Positions 1 to 10,381 of a stretch of 64,000 nt of DNA are shown piece after piece. The stretch's first letter is position 1, and every line of letters begins with the position of its first letter. Origin of the DNA: Haliotis asinina (lineage: Eukaryota > Mollusca > Gastropoda > Lepetellida > Haliotidae); contig NC_090288.1 in assembly GCF_037392515.1 (NCBI RefSeq), positions 5,387,501 through 5,451,500 of the forward strand, written 5' to 3'. The position numbers and the translations under genes are program-made. The notes below the pieces were generated by a model. That model searched no databases. It was given only the letters and a program-made list of their open reading frames with translations, and was not told the DNA's origin.

Positions 1-516
1 ATGGTCTGTATTAATTGAAACAAAACACTTCTGGCCCCAGCACGAAGATAGTCGTAAGTGCCATTGATATACGACTATCTTAGCGCTGAGAGCTTCTGTT
101 GTTGTTTTTGTTGTTGTTGTTAGTTTTTTTTGTTTTGGGTGGTTTTTTGGGTTGTTTTTTTTTGTTTGTTTGGTGTCTGGGTGAAATAAAGATAATCTAT
201 TCATACAAACACTAGGGTCTCTAGATTAGACCAATCTAGTCTAATCTTTGTGATATTTATCCAAACGTAATAGACACAAATTGGTACCTGTATCTGATCA
301 GGAACTTGTTCGGCATTCTTATGTCAAAATCATCCCCATACATCGGTTAATATCAGTCTTTTGTGAATAGGGGAAAGGCATATGGCCCGAAACCATGGAT
401 TGATGTTCGTACTCCTTTAAATCAAATCTATATTTGTATGTGTAAATCCTGTTTGTCATGAGTCACTGACTGAACAACATCACCGTGCGGGGATTCTGAC
501 CTAACAGAGATGGTCC

Positions 517-763
517 TGCTCGTAAATCCGTGACGATCCGGGTTAGAATTGATCTTCAGTAAACCATGCTTGTCGTAAGAGGTGACTATCGGCGTCGGGT
601 GGTCAGGCTTGGTTGACAGTTATGTCATCGTATCCAAAAAGACTATATCCATACTCATGCTGTTGACCACTGGATTGTTTGACCCAGACTTGATTATTTA
701 AAGACCGTCTTATAGATGGAATATTGCCGAGTGCGGTGCAAAACTAAACCCACTCAATGGTAA
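517..763 (+). repeat. Type-A interspersed repeat, near full length
   Basis: The copy reads from a GTGACGATCCGGGTTAG-like head, through 'CATGCTTGTCGTAAGAGG' and a GGGTGGTCAGGCTTGG core, to a tail with GGAATATTGCCGAGTGCGG and AAACTAAACCCACTC. It is one of about a dozen copies of the same family in this window. A further decayed tail-end fragment follows at about 817-900. Confidence 0.75.
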
Positions 764-1351
764 GAGGCGGTGAAAGGATTGGCTGGTCAGGATCGGCGAC
801 TCAGCAGGGCGCTCAATATATCAGTCACTAGATTGCTTGTTTCAGATTCAGTTATTTATACGTCGCGGTCATGTTGCTGTGTTGGGCGTTAAACAACAAA
901 CAGCTGAATAACTCCACAATGAACATGTAGTATTATAGTTACATGATTTCCTCAAGTCACATCCTGTTTTAGAATGTTCTCAAGTGTTAAGCCTTGTTCC
1001 TAGTTTATAACCAGAATGTGATTTAGTTTATAATTTTATATTTAGCAAAGAAAAAAGAACATGGATATTTCCGTTTCACTTGTGTGAAAAAAAATCAAAA
1101 TGATTACACGCTGTCTACTTTTAGTCACAAGTACAAAATTAGGAGATAAACATCATGTGTTGGTCAATTTCCGGGTGTTATTGAGTATTTGGCGCACTGG
1201 AATACATTTGGAAACGAAGGCGTCTAAACCGGACCTTCACGGGTCCTAGAATCTTGAATGGAAGCAGAAGTGGGGGGTGTTCAAATCATACAAACAGGTG
1301 AGAATTCAGGGATATCACATTGAACCAAGCAATCTGAACGACTTAACGTTT

Positions 1352-1632
1352 ATGAGTGAATGAGTGAGTGAGTTTAGTTTTACGTCGCACTTAGCAATAT
1401 TCCAGCTATATGGCGACGGTCTGTAAATAATCGAGTCTGGACCAGACTATACAGTGATCAACAACATGAGCATCGATCTGCGCAATTGGGAACCGATGAC
1501 ATGTGTCAACCAAGTCAGCTAGTCTGACCACCCGATCCCGTTAGTCGCCTTTTACGACAAGCACAGTCACTTCCTATGGCAAGCATGGGTTGCTGAGGGC
1601 CTGTGCTACCCCGGGACCTTCACGGGTCCTTA
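1352..1632 (-). repeat. Type-A interspersed repeat, full length, reverse orientation
   Basis: This is the best-preserved type-A copy. It begins on the plus strand with the GAGTGAGTGAGTTTAG tail complement and runs through ATTCCAGCTATATGGCGACG, GACATGTGTCAACCAAGTC and TACGACAAGC, to a head at CCCCGGGACCTTCACGGG. It is about 280 bp long. The family could be a SINE, but I see no clear pol III boxes in it. Confidence 0.8.
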
Positions 1633-1723
1633 ACGTTTATGTGGGTAGTGGGCGACTTAACCCTGCGTTCCACCTTATCTCAGGTTTCAATCGGCGAATT
1701 TGATGTGTAATTGTTTAGGGGTA

Positions 1724-1860
1724 GCTAGTGGAGTAGCCAAATGGTTAAAGCGTTAGCTCGTCGCGCCGAAGACCCTTTTTCGATTCCTCACATGGGTACA
1801 ATGTGTGAAACCAATTTCTGGTGTCCCTCGCCGTGATATTGCTGGAATATCCTCACATGG
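1724..1860 (+). repeat. tRNA-like SINE (type B)
   Basis: The head carries an A-box-like stretch (TAGCCAAATGGTTAAAGCG) and a B-box-like stretch (CGATTCC), then the family body 'GGTACAATGTGTGAAACC' and the tail GTGATATTGCTGGAATAT. It lacks the acceptor-stem pairing of a real tRNA gene and recurs many times in the window, so a tRNA-derived SINE is the best reading. Confidence 0.75.
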
Positions 1861-3164
1861 AATCCGAATTAGTAATGATAAATATCAGCAATGGCCACAC
1901 TGACAAAGTTGAAAATGGAGTTGCTGGTCTGTGTCTTGACTCATGGTTTGTGTCCTAGTTTTTATATCAAGACACTTGACAAATAATAATCATCTTTGAT
2001 TGTCTTTCAGAACAATACAAATGTCATTTTGAAAACGGATTACCCAAAATTAACAAACCACCAATCTAACAAAAATATAATATAATGCAACTAAAAGACA
2101 GTAAAAAAGATATTTTGGGCTGCCATGGACACAATTATATACAACAGCGAGAAAAATAGTTTCCTTCTTTCACCAACCTCAATATGTGGCAAACAGTTCA
2201 TCTTTTTTCGCTCTTCCAGAGATGAACACAAATCCTTGACTCTTCTTCTTTAGGCTACTGTAACAGGCGCGTCCACATATCCATCACCACTGTATCATGT
2301 AACATTTAAAGTACAACAATAAATAACTTATTACCACATCCATGGTTCCAAGCTGGTTCGATGTCCACAGAGGGAAGTGTGATCTGTACAGGAAGAGCCA
2401 GTGTGGCTACACAGCATACAGAAATTGGAGGAGGTGGTGGCTAGTCTTTGATAATCGTCTTTTTTCCTATGATTTGACATTTATATTGTCAAGTGCTCTT
2501 TTAGTGGAGAAATGTTTATATATCCAAAGCAGTATCCAAGCTGACATAATGGACATGGCAAAGGGAGTGATGTAACTATTCTCACTGATGAAACCTAAAA
2601 ACGTTTCTGATATATTTGACATCGCTTTTACGCTGTAAGTTGTTATGCTATGCATATAAACAATCCTTATTTCATATGCTTTCTCTGCAGTCTACATCTT
2701 CAAAACGAAGGGAAAACATATTATGATATTTCTTTTTAAATTGCGAATGAGAACTCTAACATTTCTGCCTGAGGGAAGAAACACACCATTTCTATTACCA
2801 TATTTCTTCCAAGGAAACATGTTTGTATATTTTTTAATTCAAATTTTGAACTTTACTCAAAAAGTTAAGCAACATAAATTTCTAGTCCTAAAGACTGTTT
2901 ATAGACTTAAATGTCATCAGAAGCATGTACCCGTGAAGCAGTCGTGCAAAATATGCTGAACTGACGGAACAAATTCTCAACATTAAGGTTCAAGTCAGTT
3001 TTGGACAGTGAAGCAGTGTTCAGTAACATATATGGCCACCGTGGGCACATGTGCAAGCCTCAACACTTTTTGGCATTGACTAAATGGCATGTGAAGCTAC
3101 TGTTGTGAAGTGTTCTGCCATTCTCTCTGTACAGCCTGCTCAAGGTCATCAAGGTTGTCCGAAT

Positions 3165-3310
3165 ACTAAAATCGGTAGACCTAAAGACTTTTAGTATCCC
3201 TGGTCCCATTGCTCCCAGAAACCATATTTTTCTGCAATTGTAATTTTGCCATAAATTTGATAATGTGAGATTTTGAATGATATATGGCACAATATATCGA
3301 CAAAAAGGCA
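3165..3310. repeat. Dispersed repeat, copy 1
   Basis: This segment (ACTAAAATCGGTAGACCTAA through ATATGGCACAATATATCG) matches 8113-8270 along most of its length with scattered differences. Shorter related pieces lie near 3385-3440 and 7948-8070. The family is not recognised. Confidence 0.6.
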
Positions 3311-3690
3311 CGTGAATAATATATTCTTGAACCTGTCAGTCCTGGAGACTTGTACCCTTGATTTTGGACTCACAGTCGGCAAAACTGGCGAATTGCGACT
3401 TTCAGTATCTCTCGTCTCCCTCCTTGCAAAGACGATATTTATTTGTCATTTCAATGTTTCGTAGACAAGAGAATTGCGACAAGTTTGACTAACTTCGGCA
3501 ACGGCCAAACACCAACACATTCATGGACATCTGTCAATGTCCAGAGTGCCATCTTAATGCAAGTCGTTCTCAGACTGCAATAAGCTGGGTCCCGAACTGC
3601 ATGTCGCTCGCTGGCGCGCGTCAAGGGAGCCGGGAACCAGCTAAAACCTTCATTGACGGACTTTAACGAGGTATGACGGAATTGTTTCTG

Positions 3691-3720
3691 TGACGTCATA
3701 ATCGCAAGGCCGCCATTGCC
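3691..3720 (+). promoter_or_regulatory. CRE and YY1-like motifs in the F-BAR/SH3 promoter
   Basis: A perfect palindromic cAMP-response element TGACGTCA lies at 3691-3698, about 100 bp upstream of the start codon. It is followed by CCGCCATTGCC at 3710-3720, close to the YY1 consensus core. Both motif types are typical of compact TATA-less animal promoters. The use of this promoter is inferred from position only. Confidence 0.5.
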
Positions 3721-3794
3721 CGAGTAGCAACCAGATTTACATCCATTGACTGTATACGCTCTGTCCAAATTGTCTTTTCTCTGCGTTTCCAAGT

Positions 3795-6727
3795 ATGAAC
3801 GAGATCCATCTACCCGATTTTCATCATCTCCAGAACGACGGGGAACTGTAAGCAGCTTTCTTTCGTTCCATTCTTCACTCAGTGTGGTGGAATCTCCAAA
3901 TTAAATGTAACGGACGTTCTCGTCGCTATGTCCAAGTTAGACGCCATTTTGTACATAACTTCAAGAAGGTCTTCCCACAGCCATGGAATAATTTCAGCAA
4001 TCATTCTACTTTAAATGCCTCAAATAGCTCTTCTTTACACATTAGATGGAGTGAAATCTTATCTGTTTACAGCTTGAACCCTTCTCGTTTCTGGGTAGAA
4101 ATAATGAAATCCCGGGTAGGCATCAACAATTTATACGCTGAGAAGCTGCTCGACTGGTGTCAGGGCTGCAGGACTATGCTTGACACTCTCAGTCAAGATG
4201 GTAAGTATGCGATTAATTAGTTAGTTATTCACTTACTATTCACATTAACGTTTTGACAAATGTTCCTGTTATGTTGCTTCGAAAACCCGTTTCTATAGGT
4301 TGTTTTGCTTAATTGCCAATCCCCCCAATGCTCTCTTTATTCCGTTTTCAGCTTGTTCCGAGAGTCAAAAGATTCGTCATCTTCTGGTTTGCTACCTGAG
4401 ATCGTCTGAACAGGAGGCTAATCACATTCTCACTGTGTCACGTGATATGACGAACCAGGATGGACCTATCCATTCTCTAAAAAGGTAAGGATATTTGATG
4501 TTTGTTAGTGTTGTTCGCGTATGACTATATCCACGTGTTGTTTTGATTGTGTGATTGAAATCATGACCAGAGTGGCATTCATATTAGTGGTTGACATGTT
4601 TTCAGACTGGTCACTGCTAACAGGAGAGGCGTGTTGTCTGAGCACAAGGCTTTGAGCCGGGAACTTGTGTCCCTGACTGAGAGACACATGGTGTGCCTCA
4701 AACATCTTCAGGAGGTGAAGGAGGTGAGTTGTTCTGGTGACTGCCTTTGGGATGTAACACTTGAATTTAGTTTATTTCCTATTCTGAATACTACTGTACA
4801 CGCGCGTTTGCTTCAAGTAGAATATTACAGGTGAATGTCTCCTTGACAGAGCGGAATAATGGCCATGGCTGCATCTCGTAATTATGAAACGAGAATAAGC
4901 GAGCTGAAGGCTGAGCTGGAGAAATTGGGGGAAAAGTCCAAGAGGTCTCAGGAAAGCCGACTGGAGAAGAAAGTCCGGACTTTGGAGTCAAAGCTGGTTA
5001 AACACAATCAGAAAGAGAAGACTCACAAAGCCCATTATGAGTGCCTGCTGAAAGAGGAGAAAGAGCTTGTGAATAGACTGAGAAAGGTGAACATTGAAAA
5101 TATGGCTTCCGATATCTGTTTCCAGTCATTCCTTCACATTCTTTGAAGGATTCCTTTGTTATAGAACTGTTTGTCTTAATCCCTTTTAATCCGCTTTCTC
5201 TGTGTGAGTAAATGATCCACGTCCTGAAACCCATAAGTGCACAATATCATGCAAACTCCCAACAATAATTCACGTCTGTCTCTCGACCTTTTCTTCATCT
5301 TTTTGTTTGTTTTTTTCTGTCTTTTTCTTTGTTACTTTTTGTTTGCTTTCCTTTCTTTATCTCTTCCCTGTTCTGTTTGTCCCCCTCTCTCCACCCACCC
5401 AGACCTCTGACCATGCATGTCAAGAAGTATGTGACCTGCAGAAGAGTCAGTTGGAGTCCTTGATCTCCAGTCTCAGAGACTTTGTTGTCAAGACATGCTC
5501 GCCTGACAATGTGGGCAGGTACAGCAATAGGGCTGGCTTATCTTTGCTTCAGTGTATTCATCCTAGGTTTTGGTGCTATTTATTTCTCTGTGTGTTTCTC
5601 TCCCAGTGTTGAAAAATCAGGATCAGTCACAAGAGATCTATGATCATTGTATCTGTGTGCAGCACTTTTGTCCCAATTAATTACTTTTAGAGTTAATCTT
5701 CTGGTTGTCTGTATTTTCTTTGCCTAGCTTTGATAAATTAGTTATCTTGTACTTATGAAGGTATTGTCTGTTGCTTCAGGAGCTGTTTCCTGAAGGCGGC
5801 CATTGATGATATAGCTGTCGATGACATCATCAATGCCACCTGTGATGTGACCTCACAGAAGTATATCTTCCCAGATGTTCAGGCCTGGCATCGGAAATTT
5901 GGCTTTTTGGAGAAAATTCCAACCCCGTTTGTCCGAGCATCCAATGTGGCCATCAGACGTGATCCAAAGAAAGGCTTGACTGAGGAGAACCTCTTGGCGC
6001 AAGAAATCATGTCAGCCATTGGCCAGCCTGTTCACAGTCGTAGACGCTGGGTCTCTAAGTCTAATACCAAGAAAGGAGACAACTATGACTTTAACAACAA
6101 TGAATCCGTTACTGTTACCTCAAAAGGTAAATGGAGTCATTTTTATGTATACACATATATGTACGTCTCTTTCTCTCACTGAGAACACTGTGTATTGTTT
6201 TGAACTGAACTTTACTAGAAAGACTATGTTGTAAGAGGCAGATCTTCACTGAATTCTTGTGTCTTCCCCCAGCTGTAGTGGAGGAGGACGTGAAGTATCT
6301 GGAAGACGTGTATGTGCGCGTCATCCGGCCCTTCAAGCCCACCCACCCTGAGCACCTCCAGTTGAAACTGGGTGAGTGTTCCCAAGGAGCATATCTATAA
6401 CGCTCATGTATAGGATGTACGAGTGGACATTGTAGCGTCCATAGATGACCGTGTAAGGATGTAACGTGTATGAGGTTAAGTTTGAGTTGTCCTTCTGTTG
6501 GGAGTGGAAGTGAAGCACATGATTACTACACCTGTGCCTGGTATGTGTCTCTTTACTGATTATTTGTATGGCTCTTGTTACATCTGTTTCTTGCAGGCAT
6601 GCGGATCAAACAAAAGTTCCCCATGGATGTACAGGGGATGTCCTTTGGATGGTGTCGGCGTGGGCTTGGGGGTCGGAAGAAGCGGCATGGATTTTACCCT
6701 GCTGATCATGTGATCTTGGAGAACTAG
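3795..6727 (+). CDS. Divergent F-BAR and SH3 domain protein, nine coding exons
   Basis: Nine exons join in phase with GT-AG splice sites: 3795-3847, 4073-4200, 4352-4484, 4606-4723, 4850-5086, 5403-5518, 5780-6126, 6273-6371 and 6597-6727, giving 453 residues and a TAG stop. Residues about 20-265 are helical and charged, and resemble an F-BAR domain: an early RFW, then YAEKLLDW, comparable to YAQQLTEW in PACSIN/syndapin, then a coiled coil with the F-BAR-like KAHYE and CDLQKSQLESL. Residues about 391-451 form an SH3-like domain: YVRVIRPF, a LKLGMRI turn, GWCRRGL, and GFYPADHV near the end. F-BAR/SH3 proteins bend membranes and recruit dynamin or actin regulators at endocytic sites; that role is inferred. 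The ALYDY motif is replaced and the GW loop carries extra basic residues, so ligand binding may differ. It could instead be another coiled-coil/SH3 protein. The exon chain is firmer than the family name. Confidence 0.8.
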
Positions 6728-9250
6728 ACTTTATTTTCCTTTCAGTTGTACATGTTGTAATAACCGTATTTTGTACTGTGAATATACATTGGTGGAGGTG
6801 TACACATTTGTCTGTTTTCATTACTCTGTGCCTTCCTCGGATCTGACAAAGACAAAGGGCCAGCATCAGGACTGCAGAGGGAGGCTGCTGTAGGGGCAGG
6901 CCCGCAGTGGTTTTAGGAACTAATCTTAGTTGCATGCAATTACACCCTAGAAACAACTTTTAGAATAACTACAAACTACAGGTGAAACTTCAAAACAATC
7001 TCAGAGAGACTGATGTTGAGAGTAGCACAGGGAAGCGGCAGTAAAATGCACGTAGACGTAGTGGGGTCTGAAGTGGGGTCAAGCTGGTAGGGCGGGTTCA
7101 TGTACCTTTGATTCAGTCCCATTCTGACGCGAAAATGGGGACTCCGGCTGTGGCGGGTAGATGAAGTAGAAGGTGGAGAGGGTCAGGTACAGCAGTTCAT
7201 TGGCACAATAATGAGACATGGCTCCCTCGATCAAGGGATTATATCAGTTGTGGACGCTACCAGGCCCATCGTATCCTTTAGCGTGTCGCTGTTCAGATTC
7301 CACTACACTAACTCAGAATCACTTGCTCCCTGGGCGAGTACCGTATGGGAAGATGTGAGGAGATAGAGGCAGCTGTGATTGGATAAAAGAGTCTAGGGTT
7401 TTATGTTTATTTAAAGCACATTTATCCAGTAATTAAACCTGATCACAATTTTAAGCATTTAGTGCTGTCATTCTTATCGCCATGACTTATGCTTCTTGTG
7501 TGTACAGATATTTCCCAGTGGGTGGCATTTGGTGCAGAACTCGGAAAATTAGCAGGATAAGTCAACCTGAATTTGTGTTTTTATTGTAGTTTAGAGATAA
7601 GATACAGCTGTAGGAATCGAATATACAAAAAGAACATGCGAGTCACTCGAATGTCTTCCAATGCATTGCATATACCAGGAGGTATAATTTACACTATCCA
7701 ACTTACACAGGGCAAGCTGGCTTCGTTTCACAAGGGAAATCGGAAAATCAGAAGGTGAACCTACATATACAGGCGTGAAAACAAATACACATGATTTGAT
7801 TATACACACAGTTTGTTAAAAGCATGAAGTTGAACGTGACACCCCTCACTCCCACAGTTGACACCCAAGCAAAGCTATCTATTTACAGCATACGTTTCCT
7901 GAGGAGACACTAGACGTGGGTAGTATGGGTGTCTAGCTGTCAACCACTAAGAATTGAGACTTTCATTATCTCTAGTCTCATTGCTCTCAGAAACAATATT
8001 ATTTTATGTTCCTAACTTCGTCGTATGCTGGCGGATATAATCTTTGTAACTATCACACTATTTCATCCATGTAATAGTGTAGACGTGATAAATTCCTGAA
8101 TTTATGATGTGCTAATACTAAAATCGGTAAACCTAAAGAATTGCGACTTTTGGAATCTCTGGTCTCATTGCTCTTAGAAACAATATTTTTCTGTGACTGT
8201 AATTTTGTCATATACCTGAGGATATGAGGTTTATAATGATATATGGCACCGTATAAGGTACACGTGGAGAATATCGGATACCTACCAGCGAAACCTTACC
8301 CTTACCCTAACCCAAAGTACACTGCTTTGATGGCGGAAGGTATCCGATTGTCTTACCAATCATTTATCTAGCCATTTGTAAAATATCTGAACCACACTGG
8401 ACAACACATTTAAAGGATCCCATCCCATATCTGACAACAATATTATAAACATACACTTTATTTAGTGTTATTGAGCGCTGAACCAAAATTAATATAACCC
8501 ACTACAATGCGAAATCTGTTTGTCGCAGTTTTGATCACTTGTTTCCAGAATAAGTGCAGAACTAGCGATTACCGAGGTTTCATCATACTGTGACAACATT
8601 AGCTAAATGTCTAATAAATTAATGTCTTGAGTTATATTTATTAAAATGTTAACAGACGTTCAATGCTGTTTTGAACAGTCATGAAATGCTCTGAAACGGT
8701 TGTCTGAAAGCTGTGTCAGTTTCCAGACAGTGGTCGTATGATGCTTTTCGAGTGCTTCGCTATGCTGGTTAATGGGGCGGGCAACCACCTGATTTATGTA
8801 GGCGCCTATAAACAAAATACTATTCTTGGTTCAGAATAACGATCAATGTTACTAGTGAAAGTATTTTTATAAAACAAAGTATTCTTGACGGACCATGTGT
8901 TTAATATCCAAAGAAGTCTCAGTATCAATAATATCACATTGTGCTTGTATTATATTGTTACATCTCACTGTCACTTGCCAAAAAAGTAGGTTTTCCAATA
9001 TATGAGCATGTTATGATTTTGTTAGAAGGATTAATGTATGAATTTGAACAAGCCTAAACCTGGATTTTAGGAGTCCAAAAGCCGTCTCCACAGTATTGCA
9101 AGTTCTGTAGTGAACAGTGCTTAGTGTTACAGGTATGCATGGATTCACTTTTGGTGTAAGCAGCCTTGGTCAACTAAAGGGTGAAATAAAATTTCATTTC
9201 ACTGATTGATTTAAATACTGTTGTTTTCAATTTAGTTTCAGATTTTCAAT
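6728..9250. other. Intergenic DNA downstream of the F-BAR/SH3 gene
   Basis: No clear AATAAA lies close after the stop at 6727, so the end of the transcript is not fixed. The stretch holds two related dispersed-repeat pieces (about 7948-8070 and 8113-8270) and is otherwise AT-rich. A GC-richer patch at 7030-7350 has a 46-codon minus-strand frame that I could not assign. Confidence 0.5.
8113..8270. repeat. Dispersed repeat, copy 2
   Basis: It matches 3165-3310, sharing ACTAAAATCGGTA, the CTCATTGCTC block, AATATTTTTCTG and the end ATGATATATGGCAC. A partial third copy lies just upstream at about 7948-8070. Confidence 0.6.
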
Positions 9251-9254
9251 CTTC

Positions 9255-9256
9255 GT

Positions 9257-9343
<87 letters not shown>

Positions 9344-9346
9344 TTT
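9255..9346. repeat. (TTTA)n microsatellite
   Basis: About 23 uninterrupted TTTA units are seen, flanked by unique AT-rich DNA. Confidence 0.97.
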
Positions 9347-9731
9347 GGATTAAAATTATAAGTATTTCATCCACCATGCATTTGTTACTGTAATATTAGT
9401 ATGACAGGAGTGCTTGAAGTTGAAAATGATTTATCACTGGAGTCCGAATCGTACTCAAATGGACGCCCAGACTGAGTACTGCAGTATGGTGTTTCAACTT
9501 GGTTTTCTCAATGGTGTGAGATGTATCAGTTTAGCCGCGAAAGCGTGACAAGAGTTATACAAACGGGAGTTTAAAAAGCCAAATGCACGTGAGCTGGCAG
9601 TAGGGGTTGATCCAGGATTTTGGAGAAAGTTGCCTGGTTCTGGGTGGAGGTCACTTACTTTGTACATATATTTTAAGGGGGATCATTCACAATGTATATG
9701 CTTCTCCATACAAATCATCATCACCCATTCA

Positions 9732-9861
9732 CAGGCAAAATGTAGCGCAATTGGCGCAACATAGAGAATATGACCAGTCTTCTTATATTCGCGCGAAGCA
9801 TATAAGAAGACTGGTCATATTCTCTATGTTGCGCAACCCCAACTGCGCTACAGTTTGCCTG
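9732..9861. repeat. 130-bp foldback (inverted repeat) element
   Basis: Two perfect 35-bp arms, 9754-9788 and 9800-9834, surround an 11-nt loop. Outer arms from CAGGCAAA (9732) to TTTGCCTG (9861) extend the pairing with a few mismatches. No coding capacity is seen. It looks like a small foldback or MITE-type element. Confidence 0.85.
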
Positions 9862-10344
9862 TGTCCCATCATAACCTGGAAACAAACACTACTGTCCTTT
9901 TGAACAAGTTCATCTCTTTATTATGAAGAAACAAATTCTTAAAATGTTTCATAAATCTGTAACTAACAGATGGCAACAGATACAGCCTCATGCAGACTGA
10001 TCTGTTATAGGAATTTCATTTTTTTTCAGAAAAAAATCCAAATCACTACATACTTTGACATAACAGCGCTTGATGTTGAATTTAAATACAACTGGCATGA
10101 CACAAAGAATCTGGATTCTGGCGAAAAAAAGGCAAGCAACTGTTATCAACTAGTATTATTATATACACTTACATGCAAATTCCTTGATACAATACTAACT
10201 TTCACACGGAATCCAATAATGAAGGAAAAAGTAAACATTTTGTTTTCATTTTATTCCAGAACATTGTATTATACCTATTACAAATTATGACCTTCCACTA
10301 AAACATGGAGGCAGTGTACATTTCTGCCACAACCTACTTCAGCA

Positions 10345-10350
10345 TTTATT
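10345..10350 (-). terminator. Candidate polyadenylation signal of the ASB-type gene
   Basis: A canonical AATAAA hexamer (minus strand) lies 32 bp after the stop codon. This would give a very short 3' untranslated region, so a more distal site could also be used. Confidence 0.35.
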
Positions 10351-10381
10351 AACATGTCATCAACAATAAATCCCGAGAACA

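Larger units (their letters stand above)
1..3450. other. Intergenic DNA upstream of the F-BAR/SH3 gene
   Basis: No exon could be supported here. The stretch holds a T/G-rich low-complexity tract (about 100-175), two type-A repeat copies, one tRNA-like SINE and one copy of a dispersed repeat also found near 8.1 kb, each listed separately. The region from about 1900 to 3150 is AT-rich with no recognised content. Confidence 0.6.

Noticed and set aside
1724-1860. True tRNA gene at a tRNA-like head (also considered at 36655 and 59393)
   Set aside because: The B box is recognisable but the cloverleaf stems do not close by eye, and the unit recurs with a shared non-tRNA body and tail, as in SINEs.
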